Assembly: GCF_030547425.1 (NCBI RefSeq)
Contig: NZ_JAUORH010000001.1
Location: 186,001 to 250,000 of the forward strand
Reading direction: 5' to 3'
DNA: 64,000 bases
Source: Tenacibaculum sp. 1_MG-2023
Lineage (GTDB): Bacteria > Bacteroidota > Bacteroidia > Flavobacteriales > Flavobacteriaceae
The position numbers and the translations under genes are program-made. Below are positions 1-8,100 of this stretch, in pieces (positions within the stretch are counted from its first letter, which is position 1; each line of letters begins with the position of its first letter). The notes beneath the pieces are model-generated. The model did not search any database, was not told the origin of the DNA, and worked only from the letters and a program-made list of their open reading frames with translations.

Positions 1-46
1 AAGCAACGAGCTTATCGCTTGCTGTTTAAAGCATATAGCATAAAAC

Positions 47-1177
47 ATGAGTTTTAAAAAACAAGATATATACAAAGCATTAGAAACGATAACTGCACCA
101 GGTGAAGGTAAAAGCTTGGTTGAAAACGAGAACATAACCAACGTAGTTGCGTTTGGAGATGAAGTAGTCGTTGATGTTACTATTGCTAACCCATCGTTAC
201 AGGCTAAGAAGAAGGTAGAAGTTGAGATAATGAAAGCAATTCATCAACATGTTGATCAAAAGATTGATGTAAAAGTGAATGTGAAGGTGGAAGTTCAACA
301 AAAAGAAAACCCGAACCAAATTAGAGGAAAAGAAATTCCTAATATTCAGAATATTATTGCTATTGCCTCAGGTAAAGGAGGAGTAGGAAAATCTACCATT
401 ACCTCAAATATGGCAGTTTCATTAGCTAAAATGGGCTTTAAAGTAGGGGTATTAGATGCTGATGTGTATGGGCCATCACAACACTTAATGTTTGATGTAG
501 AAAAAGAAAAACCATTAGCTGTAAATGTAAATGGACGTTCAAAAATGAAGCCGATTGAAAGTTACGGGGTAAAGTTATTATCATTAGGCTTCTTTACAGA
601 CCCAAGTCAGGCAGTAATTTGGCGTGGACCAATGGCATCAAAAGCATTAAATCAATTAATCTTTGATGCAGATTGGGGAGAGTTAGACTTCTTACTAATC
701 GACTTACCTCCAGGAACAGGAGACGTGCATTTATCAATAGTACAAGCAGTACCAATTAACGGAGCAGTTGTAGTAAGTACACCGCAAAACATTGCTTTAG
801 CAGATGCTAAAAAAGGAGTAGCAATGTTTAAACAAGAAAGTATTAACGTACCAGTATTAGGTATCGTTGAAAATATGGCGTATTTTACACCGGCAGAACT
901 TCCTAACAATAAATATTATATTTTTGGACAAGGAGGTGCTAAAAATTTAGCAGAAGATATTGAAACAAGTTTCTTAGGAGAAATACCATTAGTACAAAGC
1001 ATACGTGAAGCAGGAGATGCTGGGCATCCAGTAGCTTTACAAGAAAATACACCATTGGCAGAAGCTTTTACAGAGGTAACCAAAGAAATGGTTTCGCAAC
1101 TATTAAAAAGAAATGCAAACTTACCACCAACAGAAGTAGTACGAATTACTACCATGAGTGGTTGTAGCTCAAAATAA
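47..1177 (+). CDS. mrp: Mrp/ApbC-type P-loop ATPase, Fe-S cluster carrier
   Basis: This 376-residue protein has an N-terminal MIP18/DUF59-like domain (about residues 1-85) and a ParA/MinD-type ATPase domain with the deviant Walker A GKGGVGKS at 109-116. Family members bind and hand over Fe-S clusters in the cytoplasm. The stop lies 6 bases before the start of a NifU-like gene, which supports a joint role in Fe-S assembly. Odd point: the stretch between ENMAYF and YYIFGQGG, where ApbC/Mrp proteins usually carry a CxxC cluster-bridging motif, has no cysteine here. The only cysteine seen near the end is in the C-terminal SGCSSK tail. Assignment to the family is secure; cluster carriage is inferred. 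Confidence 0.93.
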   Translation: MSFKKQDIYKALETITAPGEGKSLVENENITNVVAFGDEVVVDVTIANPSLQAKKKVEVEIMKAIHQHVDQKIDVKVNVKVEVQQKENPNQIRGKEIPNIQNIIAIASGKGGVGKSTITSNMAVSLAKMGFKVGVLDADVYGPSQHLMFDVEKEKPLAVNVNGRSKMKPIESYGVKLLSLGFFTDPSQAVIWRGPMASKALNQLIFDADWGELDFLLIDLPPGTGDVHLSIVQAVPINGAVVVSTPQNIALADAKKGVAMFKQESINVPVLGIVENMAYFTPAELPNNKYYIFGQGGAKNLAEDIETSFLGEIPLVQSIREAGDAGHPVALQENTPLAEAFTEVTKEMVSQLLKRNANLPPTEVVRITTMSGCSSK

Positions 1178-1183
1178 GCAGTT

Positions 1184-1420
1184 ATGGCAATAGAAGACAT
1201 AAGAAATAACGTAGAAAAAGCGTTGGAAGAAATCCGACCTTTTTTAGTAAGTGATGGAGGTAATATTAAATTATTATCTATAGAAGACAGTACGGTAAAA
1301 GTACAATTAGAAGGAGCTTGCAGCGGTTGTTCAGTCAATCAAATGACGTTGAAAAACGGAGTAGAAGCAACTATAAAAAAATACGCGCCAGAAATTACAG
1401 AAGTAATTAATGTAGCATAA
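1184..1420 (+). CDS. NifU-like (Nfu) Fe-S scaffold domain protein
   Basis: A 78-residue single-domain Nfu protein. The CxxC motif GACSGCS (Cys46 and Cys49) is the cluster ligand pair used by the family in a dimer. It probably delivers [4Fe-4S] or [2Fe-2S] clusters to apo-proteins in the cytoplasm. It follows the Mrp ATPase by 6 bases on the same strand, so the two are likely one transcript. The length and the run DGGNIKLL...QLEGACSGC are typical of stand-alone Nfu domains. Confidence 0.93.
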   Translation: MAIEDIRNNVEKALEEIRPFLVSDGGNIKLLSIEDSTVKVQLEGACSGCSVNQMTLKNGVEATIKKYAPEITEVINVA

Positions 1421-1463
1421 GCTGACAAAAATCAGCTTTTAAGAAAAGTTCATGCTTTAATTT

Positions 1464-1580
1464 TGGGCGTTCGAGCGTGCTTTTGTTTCTCGCTTCCCGA
1501 TAAAAATACCGGGAGAGCTCAGACAAGCCACTCAATCACTAACGCATAAATATTCCTGCCTTACTTCAAAAGGCAGGAAT
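1464..1580. repeat. Intergenic hairpin element
   Basis: The gap between the Nfu gene and the reductase gene holds two hairpins. One is TCCCG(1495-1499)/CGGGA(1510-1514). The other is ATTCCTGCC(1552-1560)/GGCAGGAAT(1572-1580). The start (GGGCGTT, from 1465) and end (AACGC, near 1541-1545) of the stretch recall a family of flavobacterial intergenic repeats that begin with a GGGCGTT-like end; this likeness is from memory. The second hairpin may act as a terminator, although no long T run follows it. Confidence 0.4.
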
Positions 1581-1611
1581 CTCAGTATAAATAAGAGAAT
1601 TTTGTTACAAA

Positions 1612-2667
1612 ATGATACAAACAGACATATTAATTATTGGAGCAGGACCGACAGGGTTATTTACGGTTTTTGAAGCAGGGTTGTTAAAATTACGTTGTCA
1701 TTTAATTGATGCCTTACCGCAACCAGGTGGGCAATGCTCAGAAATCTATCCTAAAAAACCTATTTACGATATCCCAGCTTATCCAGAGATTTTAGCAGGC
1801 GATTTGACTGATAAGTTACTAGAACAAATTAAGCAATTTGAACCAGGGTTTACCTTAGGAGAACGTGCTGATACTATTGAAAAACAAGACGACGGAACGT
1901 TTATTGTAACGACTAATAAAGGAACAAAACACCAAGCACCTGTAGTAGCTATTGCAGGAGGATTAGGAAGTTTTGAACCACGTAAACCACCGATTCCAAA
2001 CATTGCAAACTTTGAAGATAAAGGAGTCGAGTACATGATTAAAGAACCAGAACTGTATCGAGATAAAGATGTGGTAATTGCTGGGGGTGGAGATTCGGCT
2101 TTAGATTGGTCTATTTTCTTAACCGATGTAGCAAAATCAGTAACTTTAATTCATAGAAGAAATGAATTTCGTGGAGCTTTAGATTCTGTTGACAAAGTAC
2201 AAGAGTTAAAGAATGAAGGAAAATTAATGCTAATTACACCTGCAGAAGTCAAAGGAATTGTCGGTGAAGAAAAGGTAGAAGGTGTGTTGGTAGAACAAAA
2301 AGATAAAGAACCGTTTACCTTGCCTTGTGAGCATTTTATTCCGTTGTTTGGGTTATCTCCAAAACTAGGCCCTATCGCAAATTGGGGATTAGAAATAGAG
2401 AAAAATGCCATTAAAGTAAACAATGCATTAGATTATCAAACCAACGTAGAGGGTATTTACGCAATTGGAGATGTAAATACGTATCCAGGAAAATTAAAGT
2501 TAATTTTATGCGGATTCCACGAAGCAACGTTAATGTGTCAGAGTGCTTATAAACGTATTCATCCAGATAAAAAGTATGTGATGAAGTATACAACTGTAGG
2601 GGGTGTAGATGGTTTTGATGGAACAAGAAAAGAGGCACCGAAAGCAGTAGTTAAAGCAATTAATTAA
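1612..2667 (+). CDS. Ferredoxin-NADP(+) reductase, thioredoxin-reductase-like type
   Basis: A 351-residue two-dinucleotide-binding flavoprotein. The FAD site is IIGAGPTGLF near the N terminus, the NADPH site is VIAGGGDSALDW near residue 160, and a C-terminal YAIGDV motif closes the FAD site. It lacks the redox-active CxxC of true thioredoxin reductases, which fits the YumC-type ferredoxin/flavodoxin-NADP reductases. The gene is followed after 2 bases by a membrane hydroxylase gene, and then by a [2Fe-2S] ferredoxin gene. It may therefore pass electrons from NADPH through that ferredoxin to the hydroxylase (inference). Confidence 0.88.
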   Translation: MIQTDILIIGAGPTGLFTVFEAGLLKLRCHLIDALPQPGGQCSEIYPKKPIYDIPAYPEILAGDLTDKLLEQIKQFEPGFTLGERADTIEKQDDGTFIVTTNKGTKHQAPVVAIAGGLGSFEPRKPPIPNIANFEDKGVEYMIKEPELYRDKDVVIAGGGDSALDWSIFLTDVAKSVTLIHRRNEFRGALDSVDKVQELKNEGKLMLITPAEVKGIVGEEKVEGVLVEQKDKEPFTLPCEHFIPLFGLSPKLGPIANWGLEIEKNAIKVNNALDYQTNVEGIYAIGDVNTYPGKLKLILCGFHEATLMCQSAYKRIHPDKKYVMKYTTVGGVDGFDGTRKEAPKAVVKAIN

Positions 2668-2669
2668 AG

Positions 2670-3572
2670 GTGTCTCTGACAGAATATATACAACAATTAT
2701 CACAAGATAAACTCTTGTATTTTGCGCTGCCTATTTTTTTTGTAGGTATGTTGATAGAGTACAGAATAGCAAAAGAAAAATATCATGGAAAAGATACCGG
2801 AGTCTCTTTGTTAATGATGGTTTTTTCTGCCATTGTTGAATTTATTCCAAAAATTTTAGCCTTTGTAGCTTTTTTCTATTTACATGAAATCAGTCCGTTA
2901 AAAGATATAGTTCAGCGTCAATGGTGGGCTTGGGTTTTATTATTGTTTGTTGATGATTTTGCTTACTATTGGTTTCACCGTTTAAATCATGAAGTACGCC
3001 TATTTTGGGCAGGGCATGTACCACACCATTCATCAGTTTATATGAATTTAGGAACAGCGCTACGTCAAGGCGTGGGTGAACGTATCCATAAGTTTTTCTT
3101 TTGGATGTTAATTCCGCTATTAGGATTTGATCCATTAATGATGTTTACCATGATGGGAATCAGTTTAATCTATCAGTTTTTTGTACATACAGAATTAGTT
3201 GATAAACTACCGAAACCAATTGAATTAATTTTCAATACACCGTCACATCATAGAGTACATCACGCTTCTAATATTCGATATTTAGATTGTAATCATGCAG
3301 GGATTTTAATTATTTGGGATCGTATGTTTGGTACTTTTTCTGAAGAGCTTAAAGAAGTAGAAAAACCTGTATATGGTTTAACCATAAACATTGAAACCTT
3401 TAATCCTGTAAAAGTAGCAACGCATGAATATGCTGCTATATGGAAAGATGTAAAAAGAGCTGATAGATGGAGTGATAAACTCAATTATATATTCAATTCA
3501 CCAGGTTGGACACATGATGGAGAAGACAAGAGAGCTAAAACACTTCGAAAAAAAAATGAATTTGTAAAATAA
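2670..3572 (+). CDS. Sterol desaturase/fatty acid hydroxylase family membrane protein
   Basis: A 300-residue integral membrane di-iron protein. Three histidine clusters of the superfamily are visible: HRLNH, HVPHH and HRVHH, with several hydrophobic spans before and between them. The start is GTG, 2 bases after the reductase stop, which leaves little room for another start and suggests coupled translation. Family members hydroxylate or desaturate lipids with electrons from a ferredoxin or cytochrome b5. Both a reductase (upstream) and a ferredoxin (1 base downstream) flank it. The substrate is unknown. It is a clear paralogue of the protein at 15656-16585. Confidence 0.85.
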   Translation: MSLTEYIQQLSQDKLLYFALPIFFVGMLIEYRIAKEKYHGKDTGVSLLMMVFSAIVEFIPKILAFVAFFYLHEISPLKDIVQRQWWAWVLLLFVDDFAYYWFHRLNHEVRLFWAGHVPHHSSVYMNLGTALRQGVGERIHKFFFWMLIPLLGFDPLMMFTMMGISLIYQFFVHTELVDKLPKPIELIFNTPSHHRVHHASNIRYLDCNHAGILIIWDRMFGTFSEELKEVEKPVYGLTINIETFNPVKVATHEYAAIWKDVKRADRWSDKLNYIFNSPGWTHDGEDKRAKTLRKKNEFVK

Positions 3573-3573
3573 A

Positions 3574-3906
3574 ATGGAACAAGATATTACTATAAAAATT
3601 ACCGATCGTGATGGGGTAATACACGAGATACAAGCACCGACAGATATGGCTATGAATTTGATGGAAGTAGTTCGTTCGTATGAGCTAGCCCCTGAAGGAA
3701 CCATTGGTATTTGTGGAGGAATGGCAATGTGTGCATCTTGTCAATGCTATGTAAAATCAAATCATGAATTGCCAGAAATGGGAGATGAAGAAGAAGCGAT
3801 GTTAGCAGAAGCGTTTTATGTAGAAGACAATAGTCGATTAGGTTGTCAAATACAAATGACACCAGATTTAGATGGTTTAGAAGTAGAGTTAGCCCCAGAG
3901 AGTTAA
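3574..3906 (+). CDS. [2Fe-2S] ferredoxin, adrenodoxin-like
   Basis: A 110-residue soluble ferredoxin. Cluster ligands are Cys47, Cys53, Cys56 (CGGMAMCASC) and Cys91 (RLGCQ), a C-x5-C-x2-C-x34-C pattern of the adrenodoxin/ISC-ferredoxin group; Cys58 is an extra cysteine beside them. It is the third gene of the reductase-hydroxylase-ferredoxin unit and ends at a strong hairpin terminator. It most likely carries electrons from the reductase to the membrane hydroxylase (inference from context). Confidence 0.9.
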   Translation: MEQDITIKITDRDGVIHEIQAPTDMAMNLMEVVRSYELAPEGTIGICGGMAMCASCQCYVKSNHELPEMGDEEEAMLAEAFYVEDNSRLGCQIQMTPDLDGLEVELAPES

Positions 3907-3929
3907 AGAATAAATAAATAGATTTTTAA

Positions 3930-3976
3930 AAGTGTAGTATTTTAAGTTAAACTTAAAGTATTACACTTTCTTTTTT
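3930..3976 (+). terminator. Rho-independent terminator of the reductase-hydroxylase-ferredoxin operon
   Basis: A near-perfect inverted repeat with about 19-nt arms (AAGTGTAGTATTTTAAGTT pairing with AACTTAAAGTATTACACTT through G-T wobbles) is followed by TTCTTTTTTAT. It separates the upstream operon from the siderophore operon. Confidence 0.75.
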
Positions 3977-3987
3977 ATAAAAAAATA

Positions 3988-4023
3988 CCAGTTACGTCAT
4001 TTTAAATTCCAGTTACGTCATTT
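3988..4023 (+). promoter_or_regulatory. Tandem 15-bp direct repeat, candidate AraC-type activator site
   Basis: CCAGTTACGTCATTT occurs twice without a mismatch, at 3988-4002 and 4009-4023, with a 21-bp period (two helical turns). It ends 57 bases before the first siderophore gene. Direct repeats at about 21 bp are the usual target form of AraC-family activators, and such a regulator sits at the far end of the operon. The link is inference. Confidence 0.6.
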
Positions 4024-4050
4024 AGTTTGTTCGGTCTAAATATATTTTTG
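4020..4050 (+). promoter_or_regulatory. Candidate promoter/operator of the siderophore operon
   Basis: An inverted repeat ATTTAG-N10-CTAAAT (4020-4041) overlaps the end of the direct repeat. Directly after it TATTTTTG (4043-4050) matches the Bacteroidota -7 consensus TAnnTTTG. No well-spaced -33 TTTG is present (the nearest, 4026-4029, leaves only 13 bases), which fits a promoter that needs an activator. Confidence 0.5.
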
Positions 4051-4080
4051 TTTTTAATTATTAAGACTAAATAAAAATAA

Positions 4081-5589
4081 ATGATTCTTAAATCACACCC
4101 TTCATTAAAAGAATTATCATTAAATAGTTATTTGTTTAGTGATGAATCGATGAATTTATACGAAGAGTATATTCAAAAAACAGCCTCCTACATTCAGCAA
4201 TTTTTATCAAACAGAACCTTTTATCAAGGAGACAATCTTGAAGAAATTCTAGCAAATAAAGAGCAAGCTAAACTGGTAAATATTGAGGGTAATCAAACGA
4301 TAGATAGTGCTCTAGAAGAGTTAAATGATTTGTATATAAAAAATGCAATCGCCTTCCATAATCCAACATATGTAGCACATTTAAACTGTCCAATCACATT
4401 ACCATCAATCATCGCAGAAATGATTACAACCACAATTAATACTGCAGTTGAAACATGGGATCAAAGTACTTCAGCAACTTTTATAGAACAAGAAGTAATT
4501 CATTGGATAACCAACGTATTTAATCTATCTGAAAATTCAGATGGCGTTTTTACAAGTGGAGGAACACAATCTAACTTTATGGCCATGTTAATGGCTCGAG
4601 ACAATTATGCTTTCAAGCATTTCAAAATCAACATTAAACAACATGGTTGGAGAAGTGAAATAAATAAGTTTAGAATTTTTTGCTCAGAAAAGGCACATTT
4701 TAGTATTCAAAAAAGTGCAGCTTTATTAGGTATGGGATATGATGCAGTTATACCTGTAAAAGTTGACAAGAAAATGCAGATGGATGTTAACGAACTTGTA
4801 TTAGCGATAGAAAAGACAAAACAAGAAGGTAATATTCCAATAGCAGTTGTAGCAACATTAGGAACCACTGATTATGGAAGCTTTGACCGAATACAAACCA
4901 TTGGTAAAGTAGCAAAAGAACACAATATGTGGTTGCATGCTGATGGTGCTTATGGAGGTTGTTATGCGCTTACGAATACTCATAAAGATTACTTTAAGGG
5001 CATTGAGTTAGTTGATTCTATAACCATAGATTTTCATAAAACATTGTTTCAGCCAGTAAGTTGTAGTGCATTTCTAGTAAATGATAAACAACATTTTCAG
5101 TATGTATCATATTACGCAGATTATTTAAACCCTATTGAGGATAAAGATCCACAACGACCTAATCTTATAGAAAAGTCAATTCAAACAACACGCCGATTCG
5201 ACGCTTTAAAAGTTTGGCTAACCTTAAAAACATTAGGAACAAAAACAATTGCTAATTATTTAGAAGAGGTACATTCTTTAACAAAAACAGTATATGATAA
5301 CATAAAAGATCAAGAATGTTTTGAAACTGTTCACGAACCAGCACTCAGTACCGTAGTATTTCGATATAAAACTGAGGGAATAACTGAAGATGTAATTCAT
5401 AACTCGATTAATTTATATATCAAAAACACTTTGTACAAAGCAGGAAAAGCATCAATTGCGAGTACAAAACTACAAGGTAACATCTACCTGAAATTTACAC
5501 TTCTAAACCCTAAAAACACAATTAATAACCTTCTGAACATAATAGAAATGATTAAAACAACAGGAGAACAATACAAAATTACAAACTAA
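4081..5589 (+). CDS. PLP-dependent group II amino acid decarboxylase (siderophore diamine synthesis)
   Basis: A 502-residue decarboxylase of the glutamate/aromatic/diaminobutyrate decarboxylase fold. The PLP lysine is Lys320 in SITIDFHKT, and the preceding HADGAYGG holds the aspartate that contacts the PLP nitrogen. In NRPS-independent hydroxamate pathways a homologue (DesA, BibA, MbsA) turns lysine into cadaverine, or ornithine into putrescine. It is the first gene of an 11-gene unit and starts 5 bases before the N-monooxygenase gene ends the gap. Which amino acid is used cannot be read from the sequence; lysine is most likely by analogy with bisucaberin and desferrioxamine loci. Confidence 0.88.
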   Translation: MILKSHPSLKELSLNSYLFSDESMNLYEEYIQKTASYIQQFLSNRTFYQGDNLEEILANKEQAKLVNIEGNQTIDSALEELNDLYIKNAIAFHNPTYVAHLNCPITLPSIIAEMITTTINTAVETWDQSTSATFIEQEVIHWITNVFNLSENSDGVFTSGGTQSNFMAMLMARDNYAFKHFKINIKQHGWRSEINKFRIFCSEKAHFSIQKSAALLGMGYDAVIPVKVDKKMQMDVNELVLAIEKTKQEGNIPIAVVATLGTTDYGSFDRIQTIGKVAKEHNMWLHADGAYGGCYALTNTHKDYFKGIELVDSITIDFHKTLFQPVSCSAFLVNDKQHFQYVSYYADYLNPIEDKDPQRPNLIEKSIQTTRRFDALKVWLTLKTLGTKTIANYLEEVHSLTKTVYDNIKDQECFETVHEPALSTVVFRYKTEGITEDVIHNSINLYIKNTLYKAGKASIASTKLQGNIYLKFTLLNPKNTINNLLNIIEMIKTTGEQYKITN

Positions 5590-5594
5590 AAAAG

Positions 5595-6917
5595 ATGAAG
5601 AATACTATAGTAGATTTTATAGCGATAGGTATAGGGCCTTTTAACTTAGGGCTGGCATGTTTATCAGAACCTATTGAAGGTTTAAATGGAGTATTTCTTG
5701 ATAAAAAAGAAAAATTTGATTGGCATCCAGGAATGTTATTAGAAGATACAACTTTACAAGTTCCCTTCATGGCAGATTTAGTAACTCTTGCTGATCCTAC
5801 AAGCCCTTTTAGTTTTTTAAACTATATTAAAGAACAGGGTAGAATATATTCTTTTTATATACGAGAAAATTTCTTATTACTTAGAAACGAGTATAATCAA
5901 TATTGTCAATGGGTAATAAGCAAGCTATCTAATGTATATTTTAATACAGAAGTAACAAATATAGATTATGATCAACAGAACAAGATTTATATAGTAACAA
6001 GTACTTGTACAAAAACTCAAAAAATTAAAATTTATAAAACAAGAAAGCTAGTTTTAGGAACAGGAACACAACCATACATTCCTACTTGTTGTAAAGAGTT
6101 GAAAGAGACTGCTGTTCATTCATCACAATATTTACCTAATAAAGAACAGTTACAAAAGCAAAAAAGAATAACAGTATTAGGTAGCGGACAAAGTGCAGCA
6201 GAAATATTTTTTGATTTATTAAAAGAAATAGATACCAAAGAATATGAATTGAATTGGATTACCCGTTCACCTCGTTTCTTCCCGTTAGAGTATGCTAAGC
6301 TAACATTAGAAATGACTTCTCCAGAGTATGTAGATTACTTTTACAACTTGCCAGTATCAAAAAGAGATTCACTAATAAAAAATCAGAAGCATTTATACAA
6401 AGGAATTAATCAAGATTTAATAGGGGCTATTCACGATACGTTATACGCAAAACGAGTAGTGTCAAAAGAACCATTAAAAGTTTCATTACGTACCAATTCT
6501 GAATTGAAAACTAGCAAGGTGTTAGATGAAGGAATTAACTTAGAGTTTCATCAGGTAGAACAAGATAAATATTTTAAACACGAAACTGACGGACTTGTCC
6601 TTGCCACAGGATATGAATATAAATTACCAGAGTTTATTGAAGGAATTTCAAATAGAATTCTGTGGGATGTTAAAAATCGATTTGATGTGCAGCGTAACTA
6701 TTCAATTGATGAAAATCATAATGAAATTTTTGTTCAAAATGTAGAACTATATACGCATGGATTTGTTACACCAGATTTAGGGATGGCTGCCTACAGAAAT
6801 TCTTATATAATCAAAGAAATAACAGGAGTAGAGCATTATCCTATTGAGCAAAAGATAGCATTTCAGCAGTTTGAGGTTACACAAGAGGAAGAAATAGAAC
6901 TCAATGTCTTTGCATAA
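5595..6917 (+). CDS. L-lysine/L-ornithine/diamine N-monooxygenase (siderophore)
   Basis: A 440-residue flavin N-hydroxylating monooxygenase (IucD/PvdA/DesB family). The FAD site is IGIGPFNLGLA (about residues 11-21), the NADPH site is LGSGQSAAE, and the family ATGYEY motif is near residue 335. It should hydroxylate the diamine made by the decarboxylase (cadaverine or putrescine) at one amine, giving the hydroxamate precursor. The 3' end overlaps the MFS transporter gene by 14 bases, which argues for coupled translation. Confidence 0.92.
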   Translation: MKNTIVDFIAIGIGPFNLGLACLSEPIEGLNGVFLDKKEKFDWHPGMLLEDTTLQVPFMADLVTLADPTSPFSFLNYIKEQGRIYSFYIRENFLLLRNEYNQYCQWVISKLSNVYFNTEVTNIDYDQQNKIYIVTSTCTKTQKIKIYKTRKLVLGTGTQPYIPTCCKELKETAVHSSQYLPNKEQLQKQKRITVLGSGQSAAEIFFDLLKEIDTKEYELNWITRSPRFFPLEYAKLTLEMTSPEYVDYFYNLPVSKRDSLIKNQKHLYKGINQDLIGAIHDTLYAKRVVSKEPLKVSLRTNSELKTSKVLDEGINLEFHQVEQDKYFKHETDGLVLATGYEYKLPEFIEGISNRILWDVKNRFDVQRNYSIDENHNEIFVQNVELYTHGFVTPDLGMAAYRNSYIIKEITGVEHYPIEQKIAFQQFEVTQEEEIELNVFA

Positions 6918-8097
6918 GGGTATGAAGTTAAAAACATTTTTAATAGTAATGACGTTGGTTGCAGTAGTAAGTGATTATTTACTGCATCCATTTTATCCAC
7001 AATTTTTTGAGCTTCGCTTCGGAATGACAAACCCTAAAAATGTAGGATATTACTTTGCAGCCATCTGTTTTATGGTAATGATTGCATTTCCATTTTGGGC
7101 ATATATTTCTAAAAAAATATCAGAATTAAATATTCTAGTGTACACCCAAGCAGTTGCAGGCGTATTAGCATTGTATTGTTACTATACTACATCGTACATT
7201 AATTTTTGGGTTGTATCTCTTATCATGGTACTATTTAAAGGAAGTTATTTACTGGTATATCCGTACATTTTAAAAATCATTACAAAAGAAGAACATCCAA
7301 GTACGATAGGATTGCTTTCAGTAGTGGTACATTTAGGAGGTGTTTTAGGAGCGGTGCTGGGAGGTATAACAGTAGATTATATAAACCCAAGTAGCATTTT
7401 TTTAATAATGGCAGCAGGAGATTTTATTCAAATGGCTATGAGTGGTTATTTATTAAAAAGTAAAAAGTATGCTACCGATTTAATCATTTCAGAAGAATCT
7501 ACTGCTACTGATAAAAATATAATTCCGAAAGGATTTATCTTGAAATTAGGTCTAATTACGTTGATACTATACTTCAGCGACTTTTTAATTAGACCTTTCT
7601 TTTCATCATATTGGGAAAGTTTTTCAACGTACAAAAGCAAATTGGTTTCAGGCACTATATATGCTATCCCAGGTTTTGTAGCCTTGGTAGCATTATGGAT
7701 TAATAATAAGCGAAAATCAAAAGGGCATGAAGGAATTATAAATGCCTTGTTTATAGGGTTAATTGGACTTATGCTACAAGGAATACCTAATGAATCAGTA
7801 GTTGTTTTAGGGCGAATTATTTATGGTTGGGCAATTTTTCAAGGAGTTGTGAAATTCGACATTTTATTATTTGAATTAAGTACGCCAGAATCATACTCAG
7901 TAGATTATAGTAAAATACACTTCTTTCAAAACTTAGGGGTATTACTAGCATCTTTAAATGTAGGGATTATAGTTGATGGTTTCGGTTTACGAGTACCTTT
8001 TATCATTGCGTTAGGAGGTTTTACACTCACATTAGTCTTGTACTTTATCGTATTTAAATCGGTACGGAAAGTACATAAACAACTAGCTAAAACCTAA
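6904..8097 (+). CDS. MFS transporter, siderophore export candidate
   Basis: A 397-residue membrane protein with about 11-12 hydrophobic segments spread over its whole length, of the major facilitator type. It starts with MSLHKGMKLKTF, inside the last codons of the monooxygenase gene; a start at the inner Met7 is also possible. Its position between the hydroxylase and synthetase genes suggests that it exports the finished siderophore across the inner membrane. Import of a ferric complex is the alternative. Substrate not visible in the sequence. Confidence 0.8.
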   Translation: MSLHKGMKLKTFLIVMTLVAVVSDYLLHPFYPQFFELRFGMTNPKNVGYYFAAICFMVMIAFPFWAYISKKISELNILVYTQAVAGVLALYCYYTTSYINFWVVSLIMVLFKGSYLLVYPYILKIITKEEHPSTIGLLSVVVHLGGVLGAVLGGITVDYINPSSIFLIMAAGDFIQMAMSGYLLKSKKYATDLIISEESTATDKNIIPKGFILKLGLITLILYFSDFLIRPFFSSYWESFSTYKSKLVSGTIYAIPGFVALVALWINNKRKSKGHEGIINALFIGLIGLMLQGIPNESVVVLGRIIYGWAIFQGVVKFDILLFELSTPESYSVDYSKIHFFQNLGVLLASLNVGIIVDGFGLRVPFIIALGGFTLTLVLYFIVFKSVRKVHKQLAKT

Positions 8098-8100
8098 ATT

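Noticed and set aside
4026..4029. TTTG as -33 element of the siderophore promoter
   Set aside because: Only 13 bases separate it from the -7 element, too few for the 17-23 usual in Bacteroidota.
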